A stretch of 64,000 nt of DNA. It comes from Paenibacillus taihuensis. Its GTDB lineage: Bacteria > Bacillota > Bacilli > Paenibacillales > Paenibacillaceae. A program made the translations under genes and the position numbers. Below, piece by piece: positions 28,930 to 37,311 of this stretch. Below the pieces are notes generated by a model. That model was not told where the DNA came from, searched no databases, and saw only the letters and a list, made by a program, of their open reading frames with translations. The stretch spans positions 225,979 to 289,978 of the forward strand of contig NZ_QTTN01000001.1 in NCBI RefSeq assembly GCF_003386535.1. Reading direction: 5' to 3'. Each line of letters starts with the position of its first letter. Positions within the stretch are counted from its first letter, which is position 1.

Positions 28930-30210
28930 GTGAGTAACTCTCCATTTCAACGCGGTCAGTTGAATCGAATTCGTCTGCATGTACTGCCGACACAACGTTT
29001 TAAAACCTTCTCGATTTCTTTATACGCGGGTGTGCCATTAAAGGAAGAGACCGTTACTTCGGTGGCATTAACTCCGTTTATTCTGCGCAGAGGTACGGCA
29101 TCCACACCGGAAACGATCGAGTTTCGCGAGCGGCTGGATGATCTGTACGGAGCGGGCTTTGGGTTTGATGTGTATAAGCGCGGCGACTCCCAAATTGTGC
29201 AATTCCGGATGGATGTCATTAATGACCGGTTTGTCTCGTCGAATCAGCCGCTGCTTGCACAATCATTGAAGCTTCTAGGCGAAGTATTGACAGAACCGAC
29301 ATTAGAGAACGGCAATTTGCGTTCGAAATATGTCGAGGCGGAGAAAGATACGTTGCGCAAGCGATTGGAAGCGATCATTAATGACAAAATCCGATATGCG
29401 GCAGAGCGTTGTCTAGAGGTGATGTGCGAAGATGAACCTTATCGCCTGCATCCGCTTGGCAAACTTGAAGATATCGATGGCATCACACCGGAGTCCATAA
29501 CGGCTGCATACCGTGATTGGCTGTCCAAAGCCGCATTCGACCTTTATGTCGTAGGCGATACGTCGCTGGAAGAAGTGAAAGCGCTCGTCGCCGAAGCGTT
29601 CCATCATAATGAGGGTCAACCGGCGGAATATGCACTCCCAGTCGTACGCAAGATTGTCCCTCAAGTGCGCAACGTTATCGAGCGGATGGACGTGACCCAA
29701 GGCAAGCTCAATCTGGGCCTACGGATCAATACCTCTTACGGCGATGACGATTATCCTGCAGCGCTGATGTATAACGGCATTCTCGGCGGCTACCCGCACT
29801 CGAAGCTGTTCCTGAACGTGCGGGAGAAAGCGAGTCTCGCCTATTACGCGGCATCGAGACTTGACGGACATAAAGGGATTTGCACGATTCAATCGGGGAT
29901 CGAATTCGCGAATTACGAGAAAGCGACGACAATCATTCAAGAACAGCTTGAGAGCATGCGCAGCGGTTCGTACAGTGACCTCGAGATGAATCAGACGAAA
30001 GCGATGATCGCGAACCACTTACGCGAGCTGCAGGATTCCGCGAATGAAATGATCGGCTTCGATTTCAACGCGATTCTGTCGAAGCGGGAGCGTTCGGCAC
30101 AGCAGCTGCTTGAGGAGATTCAAGCGGTAACGGCGGAGCAGATTGCGGCGATTGCGAAGAAGACCGAGCTGGATACGATCTATTTCTTGCGTGATCGGAA
30201 GGAGGGCTAA
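28930..30210 (+). CDS. ymfF: M16-family protein YmfF-type, lacks zinc motif
   Basis: 426 residues of the M16 fold. The place where HxxEH would lie reads LTPFILRRGTASTPETIEFRERLDDLYGA, so no zinc motif is present. The C-terminal-half signature YPHSKLFLNVREKASLAYYAASRLDGHKGI is retained. It therefore looks like the non-catalytic partner of the next gene, as known for paired M16B proteins. GTG start behind GAAGGGGAC. Separated from ymfH by only three bases. Confidence 0.88.
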   Translation: MSNSPFQRGQLNRIRLHVLPTQRFKTFSISLYAGVPLKEETVTSVALTPFILRRGTASTPETIEFRERLDDLYGAGFGFDVYKRGDSQIVQFRMDVINDRFVSSNQPLLAQSLKLLGEVLTEPTLENGNLRSKYVEAEKDTLRKRLEAIINDKIRYAAERCLEVMCEDEPYRLHPLGKLEDIDGITPESITAAYRDWLSKAAFDLYVVGDTSLEEVKALVAEAFHHNEGQPAEYALPVVRKIVPQVRNVIERMDVTQGKLNLGLRINTSYGDDDYPAALMYNGILGGYPHSKLFLNVREKASLAYYAASRLDGHKGICTIQSGIEFANYEKATTIIQEQLESMRSGSYSDLEMNQTKAMIANHLRELQDSANEMIGFDFNAILSKRERSAQQLLEEIQAVTAEQIAAIAKKTELDTIYFLRDRKEG

Positions 30211-30213
30211 AGG

Positions 30214-31500
30214 GTGGAAACGTTAGCTTACCCAGGCGTTCAAGAGACGCTGTATCGTGAAGTCATGCCGAATGGTCTCGAAGTCGTCGTTTTGCCGAAG
30301 CAAGGCTTCAGCAAAACCTATGCGACGTTTGCGACCAAATACGGCTCGATAGATAATCGTTTCGCAGTAGGCAATCAAGATCCGATTTCCGTACCTGACG
30401 GCATTGCCCACTTCCTGGAGCACAAAATGTTCGAGGAGCCGACAGGCGATATTTTCGCGACATTTGCCTCACAAGGCGCGTCAGCGAATGCATTCACAAG
30501 CTTCGACCGGACTGTCTATCTATTCTCGGCAACGGAACAAATCGATGCAAACCTGCGGACACTGATCGATTTTGTGCAGAACCCATACTTCACCGATGAA
30601 AATGTCGAGAAAGAGAAGGGCATCATTGAGCAAGAAATCAATATGTACCGGGACAATGCCGACTGGAGAGTCTATTTCGGCTTGATCGATGCGCTGTACC
30701 ATAAGCATCCGATTCATATTGACATTGCGGGGACAGTCGAGTCTATCTATAAAATCGACAAAGAAACGTTATACCGCTGTTACGAAACGTTCTACCATCC
30801 GTCGAACATGTTCCTCTTCGTTGTCGGCGGCGTTGAACCGGAAGCGGTCATGAAGCTGGTTCGTGAGAATCAAGCCGCGAAGAACTTTGAGCCTCAAGGG
30901 GAAATCTCCAGATTCTTCGATCCAGAACCGGCAGCCGTGAAGACTCCGCGCAAAACAATGGAGCTTCCTGTATCAATGCCGAAGTGCATGATCGGCTTCA
31001 AGGAGGACCGCGGATCCAGTAATCCCGACGAGCTGCTTCGTACAGAACTTACGACGAAGTTGATGCTTGAAGCGCTGCTTGGCTCCAGCTCCCCGATCTA
31101 TCACGCGCTGTATGATGATAATCTCATCTCCGATTCGTTCGGCCATGAATTCAACAGCAGCGAGGACTACGCGTTCTCCGTTGTCGGCGGCGAAACACGG
31201 GATCCGGATGAACTGATCCGCAGACTGCGTGAGGCGATTGAGAATGCGAAGTCGAACGGTCTCGATCAGGCTACATTTGAACGGACGAAGCGAAAAAAAA
31301 TCGGCGGATATTTGCGCATGCTCAACTCCCCTGAAGCAATAGCCGGCGAATTTACACGCTATCGGTTCCGCGGTGCGGACTTGTTTAAGCTCGTGCCTGT
31401 CTATGAGGATATTACGCTGGATGAAGCGAATGCGCGGCTGCGCAGCCATTTCGATTGGAACCGTATGGCAGTATCCATTGTAGCGAAAGAAGCGAAGTGA
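30214..31500 (+). CDS. ymfH: M16-family zinc protease YmfH-type
   Basis: 428 residues with the intact inverted zinc motif in GIAHFLEHKMFEEPTGD (HFLEH) and the downstream acidic region EKGIIEQEINMYRDN. Catalytic half of the ymfF-ymfH pair. GTG start at 30214 follows AAGGAGGG. Substrate unknown; the B. subtilis genes sit beside ymfI in the same way. Its stop overlaps the GTG of the next gene. Confidence 0.9.
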   Translation: METLAYPGVQETLYREVMPNGLEVVVLPKQGFSKTYATFATKYGSIDNRFAVGNQDPISVPDGIAHFLEHKMFEEPTGDIFATFASQGASANAFTSFDRTVYLFSATEQIDANLRTLIDFVQNPYFTDENVEKEKGIIEQEINMYRDNADWRVYFGLIDALYHKHPIHIDIAGTVESIYKIDKETLYRCYETFYHPSNMFLFVVGGVEPEAVMKLVRENQAAKNFEPQGEISRFFDPEPAAVKTPRKTMELPVSMPKCMIGFKEDRGSSNPDELLRTELTTKLMLEALLGSSSPIYHALYDDNLISDSFGHEFNSSEDYAFSVVGGETRDPDELIRRLREAIENAKSNGLDQATFERTKRKKIGGYLRMLNSPEAIAGEFTRYRFRGADLFKLVPVYEDITLDEANARLRSHFDWNRMAVSIVAKEAK

Positions 31501-32246
31501 AGACTTTAAAGGAAATGACCGTTCTTGTTACTGGGGGAAGCCGGGGGATCGGCGCAGCAATTGCGCGCCGATTCGCTTCGGAGAACATGAACGTGGTCAT
31601 TCATTATAATCAAGCGCATGAAGCGGCGAACGAAACAGCCCGCAACTGTATGCGTCTTGGCGCGGCGAACGTATTGACCGTAAATGCGGATATTCGTTCC
31701 CGCGAGCAATTGATCCGGATGCGTGAGAAACTGGATCAGCGAGGCATGATGCCGGACATTGTGGTGAACAATGCCGGCATTGCTCATTACAGCATGCTTG
31801 CCGATGTGACGGATGAAGCATGGGATGAAGTAATGGATGTAAACTTGAAGGGCATGTTCCTCTGTACGCAGTTGTTCATGCCGGGCATGATAACGCAGCG
31901 TTTCGGCCGCATCATTAACGTCTCGTCCATTTGGGGGATGTCCGGTGCCTCTTGCGAAGTGCTTTATTCCACCAGTAAAGGCGGAATGAACGCATTCACG
32001 AAAGCGTTGGCGAAGGAGCTTGCGCCATCCGGCGTCACGGTCAATGCCGTTGCACCGGGCGCGGTCGATACGGTTATGCTGGACAACCTTAACGCGGAAG
32101 AGAAGAGTGCGCTCGAGTCGGAAATTCCGCTTGGCCGCTTCGCGCAGCCGGAGGAAATTGCATCGCTCGTGTATTTCTTGTCGCTTCCCGAATCCGCTTA
32201 TATTACAGGCCAGATCATCAGTCCGAACGGCGGCTGGCTGACCTGA
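31497..32246 (+). CDS. ymfI: EF-P 5-aminopentanol modification reductase (YmfI-type SDR)
   Basis: 249-residue short-chain dehydrogenase. NAD(P)-binding TGGSRGIG (residues 12-19), NNAG, the catalytic serine in NVSSIWG and YSTSK (Y157, K161). By location and homology it is YmfI, which in B. subtilis reduces 5-aminopentanone on lysine 32 of EF-P; a plain 3-oxoacyl-ACP reductase role cannot be excluded from sequence alone. GTG 31497 overlaps the ymfH stop; ATG 31515 is the alternative. Confidence 0.82.
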   Translation: MKTLKEMTVLVTGGSRGIGAAIARRFASENMNVVIHYNQAHEAANETARNCMRLGAANVLTVNADIRSREQLIRMREKLDQRGMMPDIVVNNAGIAHYSMLADVTDEAWDEVMDVNLKGMFLCTQLFMPGMITQRFGRIINVSSIWGMSGASCEVLYSTSKGGMNAFTKALAKELAPSGVTVNAVAPGAVDTVMLDNLNAEEKSALESEIPLGRFAQPEEIASLVYFLSLPESAYITGQIISPNGGWLT

Positions 32247-32272
32247 CGGGCGGTTGTTGTATAAGAAGGGGG

Positions 32273-32321
32273 CTTTGCGCGCAAAATACGATTGTTGCCG
32301 AGTAACGGCTAACGCGCAAAG
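32273..32321 (+). promoter_or_regulatory. Leader hairpin touching the ymfJ ribosome site
   Basis: CTTTGCGCG (32273-32281) pairs perfectly with CGCGCAAAG (32313-32321); the 3' arm runs into AAAGGAGGAG, the Shine-Dalgarno of ymfJ. Confidence 0.45.
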
Positions 32322-32335
32322 GAGGAGAACATTAA

Positions 32336-32587
32336 ATGTCAACTGTCCTTTCTAATTACGACACATGGAAAAACTTCTTGAACGATCGTGTTTCACAAGC
32401 TAAGGGTATGGGCTTGAATGAAGATGCGATTGCGAATCTTGCTTATGAAATCGGCTCTTTCCTCGGTGAAAAAGTCGATCCGAAGAATGAGCAGGAACGC
32501 GCGATTAAAGAGCTATGGGATGTCGGCGATGAGTCAGAGCGCAAAACGATTGCTGGCCTTATGGTCAAGCTTGTCCAACAATCGTAA
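32336..32587 (+). CDS. ymfJ: DUF3243 protein YmfJ
   Basis: 83-residue small cytoplasmic protein of the DUF3243 family (VLSNYDTWKNFLNDRVSQAKGMGLNEDAIANLAYEIGSFLGEKVDPKN). All-helical, no membrane segment. Function unknown. ATG behind AAAGGAGGAG. Confidence 0.9.
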   Translation: MSTVLSNYDTWKNFLNDRVSQAKGMGLNEDAIANLAYEIGSFLGEKVDPKNEQERAIKELWDVGDESERKTIAGLMVKLVQQS

Positions 32588-32592
32588 ACGTT

Positions 32593-32632
32593 CATTCAGA
32601 AATTCAAGCCATGAAACGTATAATTTCTGAAT
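32593..32632. repeat. 12-bp inverted repeat after ymfJ
   Basis: CATTCAGAAATT (32593-32604) and AATTTCTGAATG (32621-32632) with a 16-base centre. A TATAAT lies across the second arm (32619-32624). Could be an extra hairpin or an operator-like site. Confidence 0.5.
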
Positions 32633-32640
32633 GATTCGGA

Positions 32641-32670
32641 AAAGCCTCCCTATAGTGGAGGCTTTTCTGT
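32641..32670 (+). terminator. Terminator after ymfJ
   Basis: AAAAGCCTCC (32641-32650), 7-base loop, GGAGGCTTTT (32658-32667). Confidence 0.85.
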
Positions 32671-32764
32671 AATGTTTTGATGAAGTTGCAGGATTTTGAC
32701 GAATATTGTAGAATAAACTTTTTAGAACCGCATTTTCCTTCTTATTCTTAAATTGAGGTGTCGT

Positions 32765-33529
32765 ATGGAGTTCAAACAGTGGTACATGGAATATAAAATA
32801 CATAAGAATCGCCCTGGTCTGCTTGGCGACATCGCTTCGCTGCTCGGGATGCTTGAAGTCAATATCTTAACGATCAACGGTGTAGAGAACCGCACGCGAG
32901 GGATGCTTCTCCAGACGAATGATGATGAGAAGATCGAAATTCTCGGCCGAATGCTGCAGAAGGTAGATAATATTACGGTATTGAAGCTGCGGGAGCCGCG
33001 GCTTGTTGATATTCTTGCCGTGCGCCACGGCCGCTATATTGAGCGTGATTCCGACGATCGCAAGACATTCCGCTTCACGCGCGATGAGCTTGGGATGCTC
33101 GTGGATTTCCTTGGCGAAGTCTTCAAACGGGAAGGCAATCAGATTATCGGACTTCGCGGAATGCCGCGTGTAGGGAAGACGGAATCGATTATCGCGGGCA
33201 GTGTATGCTCCAATAAACGATGGACGTTCGTTTCATCGACGCTTCTTCGCCAAACCGTCCGCAGTCAGCTGTCGGAAGAGGAAATGACGCCGAACAATAT
33301 TTTTATCATCGACGGTATTGTAAGCACGATAAGATCTAACGAGAAGCATCATGCACTTCTACAAGAAATTATGGCGATGCCTTCGACGAAGGTCATCGAG
33401 CATCCAGATATTTTCGTTAAAGAATCTGCCTTCGAATACAGCGATTTCGATTATATTATCGAGCTTCGCAATACGCCGGATGAAGAAATCTCATACGAGA
33501 AGTTTACGATGGGGTACGACGATTTTTAA
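32765..33529 (+). CDS. ymfK: DUF3388 protein YmfK (ACT-like plus P-loop)
   Basis: 254 residues. The N-terminal 70 residues (EYKIHKNRPGLLGDIASLLGMLEVNILTINGVENRTRGMLLQ) look like an ACT-type small-ligand domain. A Walker-A-like GMPRVGKT (residues 132-139) and a hydrophobic NNIFIIDGIVS segment suggest an NTP-binding C-terminal part. Family function unknown. ATG 32765 follows TTGAGGTG. Located between ymfJ and the rodZ-like gene as in B. subtilis. Confidence 0.85.
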   Translation: MEFKQWYMEYKIHKNRPGLLGDIASLLGMLEVNILTINGVENRTRGMLLQTNDDEKIEILGRMLQKVDNITVLKLREPRLVDILAVRHGRYIERDSDDRKTFRFTRDELGMLVDFLGEVFKREGNQIIGLRGMPRVGKTESIIAGSVCSNKRWTFVSSTLLRQTVRSQLSEEEMTPNNIFIIDGIVSTIRSNEKHHALLQEIMAMPSTKVIEHPDIFVKESAFEYSDFDYIIELRNTPDEEISYEKFTMGYDDF

Positions 33530-33546
33530 CCTAAGGAGGTGTGGTC

Positions 33547-34545
33547 TTGTCGGATTTAGGCGCTTTGCTGCGGAAAGCCAGGGAGCAGCGTAATTTGTCA
33601 CTGGATGATATCCAAGAATTAACGAAAATTCGTAAACGCTATCTAGAAGCGATTGAGGACGGCAATTATAAGGTGCTGCCTGGCTCTTTCTACGTACGCG
33701 CATTTGTAAAGAACTACTCAGAAGCAGTCGGCTTGGATGCTGAAGAGGTGCTTCGCTTATATACGAATGAAATCCCTGCTAGCGTTCCGGAACAAGTGAT
33801 AGAACCCGTTCAGCGACCGCGCCGCAGGGCACAATCTCATACATCCGATCGACTTAGCCGGTGGGGCTTCCGCGCCTTGATGTGGTCATTCCTTCTTCTA
33901 ATTGCAGTGCTAGTCTACATCTATGCCATTAAGCAGCCTAGCAAGGATAATGCGAATGCGGCCGATCAGACGAAGATGACGGATCAGACGCAGCAGCCCC
34001 CGGTAACACCTGACAAGGACACCGTTAAGAACGGTACGAACACGAATAATTCCGGCTCGAATCAGACGACGACAGATAACTCGACTGGTGATCAAGCGAG
34101 CAATGTACCGCCTGCGACGACGGATGAGCAGACGCCTCCGGTCGAACAGACACCGCCTCCGCCAACGACTACGATGGTATTGGACCGCTCAAGCGGAACG
34201 GTTGATTTCTACACCGTATCCCCGGCAGGTAAGCATACCGTTACCTTCACTGCAACTGGCCGTGTTTGGGTCGGCATAAAGAGCAAGAACCGCAGCGGTA
34301 AATATATTTACCAGAAGCAATTCGATACAACGGGCGGAACGGAAAACGTAGATATTGACGGCCCTGCTTATGTGAACGTAGGACGTGCCGATTTGGTTGA
34401 GGTGACACTCGACGGCGTCGCAATCAGTGATGGCAATAAAGCGAATCCGCGCAGGATGCAGCTGAATATGGATGAGTCCGCTGGGACGCCTGCAGGTACG
34501 CAAACTAAGACGCAGACGACGGAAACGCCGGCAACAACGCAATAG
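33547..34545 (+). CDS. rodZ: RodZ-like helix-turn-helix membrane protein (YmfM)
   Basis: 332 residues. N-terminal HTH_25 domain (LGALLRKAREQRNLSLDDIQELTKIRKRYLEAIEDGNYKVLPGSFYVRAFVKNYSEAVGL), a single membrane helix at residues about 109-128, a Thr/Asn/Gln/Pro-rich linker and a C-terminal DUF4115 beta domain outside the membrane. RodZ links MreB to cell-wall synthesis and shape. TTG 33547 is chosen because AAGGAGGT ends at 33541. Confidence 0.88.
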   Translation: MSDLGALLRKAREQRNLSLDDIQELTKIRKRYLEAIEDGNYKVLPGSFYVRAFVKNYSEAVGLDAEEVLRLYTNEIPASVPEQVIEPVQRPRRRAQSHTSDRLSRWGFRALMWSFLLLIAVLVYIYAIKQPSKDNANAADQTKMTDQTQQPPVTPDKDTVKNGTNTNNSGSNQTTTDNSTGDQASNVPPATTDEQTPPVEQTPPPPTTTMVLDRSSGTVDFYTVSPAGKHTVTFTATGRVWVGIKSKNRSGKYIYQKQFDTTGGTENVDIDGPAYVNVGRADLVEVTLDGVAISDGNKANPRRMQLNMDESAGTPAGTQTKTQTTETPATTQ

Positions 34546-34546
34546 T

Positions 34547-34590
34547 GAAAGGCATTCTTCCTGGAAATCGCAGGGATGAATGCCTTTTCT
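34547..34590 (+). terminator. Terminator after rodZ
   Basis: GAAAGGCATTC (34547-34557) pairs with GAATGCCTTTTC (34578-34589) around an inner stem. Confidence 0.75.
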
Positions 34591-34652
34591 TACGCATGAA
34601 GATGCGTTATAATACTGTGCATGAAAAAGTTGTAAAGGAGCTGCAATGAAGA

Positions 34653-35141
34653 ATGGCAGAGAACTCGTTTGATATTGTATCGAAAGTCGATATGCAAGAG
34701 CTGAACAACGCGATCACACAAGCAGAGCGTGAGATCGAGACGCGCTTTGATTTCAAGAACAGCAAGAGCAGCATTACGCTCGAGAAGGACGATATTGTTG
34801 TCGTTTCTGATGATGAGTACAAGCTGAAGAGCGTTATTGATATTTTGCAATCCAAAATGATCAAACGCGGCGTTCCGATCAAGAACATGGAGTTCGGCAA
34901 GCTGGAGGGCGCTTCCGCAGGTACGGTTAGACAGAAAATCAAGCTGAAGCAGGGCATCGAGCAGGATATTTCGAAGAAGATCAACACGCTCATCCGGGAT
35001 TCCAAGCTGAAGGTGAAGAGCCAGATTCAAGGCGATTCCATTCGTGTAACAGGCAAGAGCTTGGATGATTTGCAAGCTGTCATGGCGATGTTAAGAGGTG
35101 CAGATTTACAGATCGACCTGCAATTTACGAACTATCGTTAA
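34653..35141 (+). CDS. yajQ: YajQ-family nucleotide-binding protein (DUF520)
   Basis: 162 residues. SFDIVSKVDMQELNNAITQAEREIETRFDFKNSKSSI and RQKIKLKQGIEQDISKKINTLIRDSKLKVKSQIQGDSIRVTGKSLDDLQ are highly typical. Two ferredoxin-like domains; homologues bind cyclic di-GMP or other nucleotides. AAAGGAG lies 13 bases before the ATG. Its role in this organism is unknown. Confidence 0.92.
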   Translation: MAENSFDIVSKVDMQELNNAITQAEREIETRFDFKNSKSSITLEKDDIVVVSDDEYKLKSVIDILQSKMIKRGVPIKNMEFGKLEGASAGTVRQKIKLKQGIEQDISKKINTLIRDSKLKVKSQIQGDSIRVTGKSLDDLQAVMAMLRGADLQIDLQFTNYR

Positions 35142-35160
35142 TGATAAATATGGTACACTA

Positions 35161-35206
35161 AAGTCCCGAAATGCCGTGTTATGTGCTGGCACAAGGGGCT
35201 TTTTCC
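35161..35206 (+). terminator. Terminator after yajQ
   Basis: AAGTCCC (35161-35167) pairs with GGGGCTT (35195-35201) around an inner TGCC/GGCA stem, then TTTT. Confidence 0.7.
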
Positions 35207-35210
35207 TATT

Positions 35211-35239
35211 TTGACACTGCATATGCCTTGTATTATACT
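35211..35239 (+). promoter_or_regulatory. Strong sigma-A promoter of rimO-pgsA
   Basis: TTGACA (35211-35216), 17-base spacer, TATACT (35234-35239), directly after the yajQ terminator. Confidence 0.85.
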
Positions 35240-35276
35240 TGTTAGGATAGCTTTTCGGAGGGGTTTGGGGGATATA

Positions 35277-36605
35277 ATGACAGAACGAGTTAAAGTAGTA
35301 ACGTTAGGCTGCGAGAAAAATCTCGTGGATTCGGAGATTATGTCCGGATTAATCGATGCGCGCGGTTACCAGCTGGTAGATCAGGCGGACGACGCTACGG
35401 TTATTATTGTAAACACTTGCGGCTTTATTGATGCAGCGAAAGAGGAATCGGTCAATACGATTCTCGATATGGCTGAATTCAAACAAACGGGCCGTTTGAA
35501 GGCTCTTATTGTATCCGGCTGTTTGACGCAGCGCTACAAGAAGCAGCTTATGGAAGAAATGCCTGAGATCGACGGTATTGTTGGAACCGGCGATTTCCAC
35601 CACATTACTGATATTGTGGATGAGGCGCTTAACGGCAAACGTCCGGTCAAGGTTGGCAACCCGGCATTCGACTATGATCAGAAGCTTCCTCGTCTCGTTA
35701 CAACGCCGCGTTACACAGCCTACGTGAAGATTGCTGAAGGCTGCGATAATGCATGTACATTCTGTTCGATTCCGATTATGCGCGGCAAGTTCCGCAGCCG
35801 TTCGATCGAGTCGATTGTTGCCGAAGTGCAGCAGCTTGCGGATCAAGGCGTGAAGGAAGTCAGTCTGATTGCACAGGATTCGACGAATTACGGAACGGAC
35901 CTGTATGACAAATTCATGCTGCCGGAGCTGCTTAATCGCGTTAGCGAAGTGGAAGGCATTGCATGGGTGCGTCTGCACTATGCTTACCCTGGCTTCTTCT
36001 CGGACGAGTTGATTGAGACAATCGCGAACAACCCTAAGGTGTGTAATTACATCGATATGCCGTTGCAGCACAGCGAGGACTCCATCCTCAAACGGATGCG
36101 CCGTCCTGGTCGTCAGACAGATACGCGTGCGCTCGTACAGCGCATTCGTTCACGTATTCCGGATGTTGCGCTTCGTACATCGATTATTGTCGGCTTCCCT
36201 GGTGAGACCGAAGAGGATTTCGAGCGTCTGTGCGATTTTGTACGTGAGATGAAGTTTGACCGCCTTGGTGTGTTCACTTACTCGCCGGAAGAAGATACGC
36301 CTGCAGTTCGCTTGCCGAACGAGGTGCCGGAGGACGTGAAGGAATGGCGTTCCAACACACTGATGGAAATTCAGCGTCAAGTGTCCAAGGAGCTGAACGG
36401 CAAACATATCGGCAAAGAGATCGATGTGCTTGTTGAGCGCTATGACGGACGCAGCGATGTATATGTAGGCCGCTCGGCTTACGATGCGCCGGAGATTGAC
36501 GGTGAAGTGTTCATCTCGAAGTGCAAAGCCGCTATCGGTGAAATTCAAAGAGTGCGCATTACGCACGCTTATGAGTTTGATATGTCCGGGGAGGGACTAT
36601 CGTGA
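35277..36605 (+). CDS. rimO: Ribosomal protein S12 methylthiotransferase RimO
   Basis: 442-residue radical-SAM methylthiotransferase acting on an aspartate of S12. N-terminal UPF0004 cysteines in LGCEKN, VNTCGF and VSGCLTQRY; radical SAM cluster C156-DNA-C160-TF-C163; RimO-typical LIAQDSTNYGTDLY and LHYAYPGFF; C-terminal TRAM domain. RimO is absent from B. subtilis, so its place here is a lineage feature. ATG 35277 follows GGGGGATATA; the stop overlaps pgsA. Confidence 0.95.
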   Translation: MTERVKVVTLGCEKNLVDSEIMSGLIDARGYQLVDQADDATVIIVNTCGFIDAAKEESVNTILDMAEFKQTGRLKALIVSGCLTQRYKKQLMEEMPEIDGIVGTGDFHHITDIVDEALNGKRPVKVGNPAFDYDQKLPRLVTTPRYTAYVKIAEGCDNACTFCSIPIMRGKFRSRSIESIVAEVQQLADQGVKEVSLIAQDSTNYGTDLYDKFMLPELLNRVSEVEGIAWVRLHYAYPGFFSDELIETIANNPKVCNYIDMPLQHSEDSILKRMRRPGRQTDTRALVQRIRSRIPDVALRTSIIVGFPGETEEDFERLCDFVREMKFDRLGVFTYSPEEDTPAVRLPNEVPEDVKEWRSNTLMEIQRQVSKELNGKHIGKEIDVLVERYDGRSDVYVGRSAYDAPEIDGEVFISKCKAAIGEIQRVRITHAYEFDMSGEGLS

Positions 36606-37186
36606 ATTTAGCCAATCGTATTACACTTGCCCGCATCTTTTTGGTTCCGATCATAATGGTGCTGCTCTTAATTAATGTGGATTTGAAGCCGCTCACGATT
36701 TCCGGCTCCGATTTCTCCATTACATGGAATCAAATTTTGGCTGCGCTCGTCTTCATCATCGCAGCAAGTACAGATGGTTTAGATGGCTACATTGCACGTA
36801 AGAATAAGATTGTAACGAATCTCGGCAAGCTGCTTGATCCGCTCGCGGACAAGCTGCTTGTTGCTGCAGTTCTTATTTCGCTTGTTGAGATGTCCAAGCT
36901 TGACGCTTGGATTGCAATTGTCATCATTAGCCGCGAGTTCGCTGTTACCGGGCTGCGTCAAATTGCGCTGCTTGAAGGCACTGTTATGGCGGCGAGCAAA
37001 TGGGGCAAGTGGAAAACGGCTGTGCAAATTACGATGATTATCGCTCTACTATTGAACAATTTTCCGTTTGCATTCCTGGACATCCCGTTTGACGTGATTG
37101 CCAGCTATGCTGGGGCTCTGATCACCATTTATTCCGGAATCGATTATTTCGTCAAGAATAAGAATCTGATTCCAATTAATCAATAG
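36602..37186 (+). CDS. pgsA: CDP-diacylglycerol-glycerol-3-phosphate 3-phosphatidyltransferase
   Basis: 194-residue integral membrane enzyme, first step of phosphatidylglycerol synthesis. CDP-alcohol phosphotransferase motif DGLDGYIARKNKIVTNLGKLLDPLADK contains the needed aspartates. Several hydrophobic helices. GTG 36602 overlaps the rimO stop; GGGGAGGGAC upstream. Confidence 0.95.
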   Translation: MNLANRITLARIFLVPIIMVLLLINVDLKPLTISGSDFSITWNQILAALVFIIAASTDGLDGYIARKNKIVTNLGKLLDPLADKLLVAAVLISLVEMSKLDAWIAIVIISREFAVTGLRQIALLEGTVMAASKWGKWKTAVQITMIIALLLNNFPFAFLDIPFDVIASYAGALITIYSGIDYFVKNKNLIPINQ

Positions 37187-37209
37187 TCCTCCATTTTCCC
37201 ATTGCATAC

Positions 37210-37252
37210 AGCATCACTTCTTCTGAATAATAGAAGAGGTGGTGCTTTATTT
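37210..37252 (+). terminator. Terminator after pgsA
   Basis: AGCATCACTTCTTCT (37210-37224) pairs with AGAAGAGGTGGTGCT (37232-37246), then TTATTTG. Confidence 0.7.
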
Positions 37253-37311
37253 GCCTTATTGCTGCTATTAGCGGGATAGACGATTATCTACATAGGAATG
37301 GAGATGTTGAG

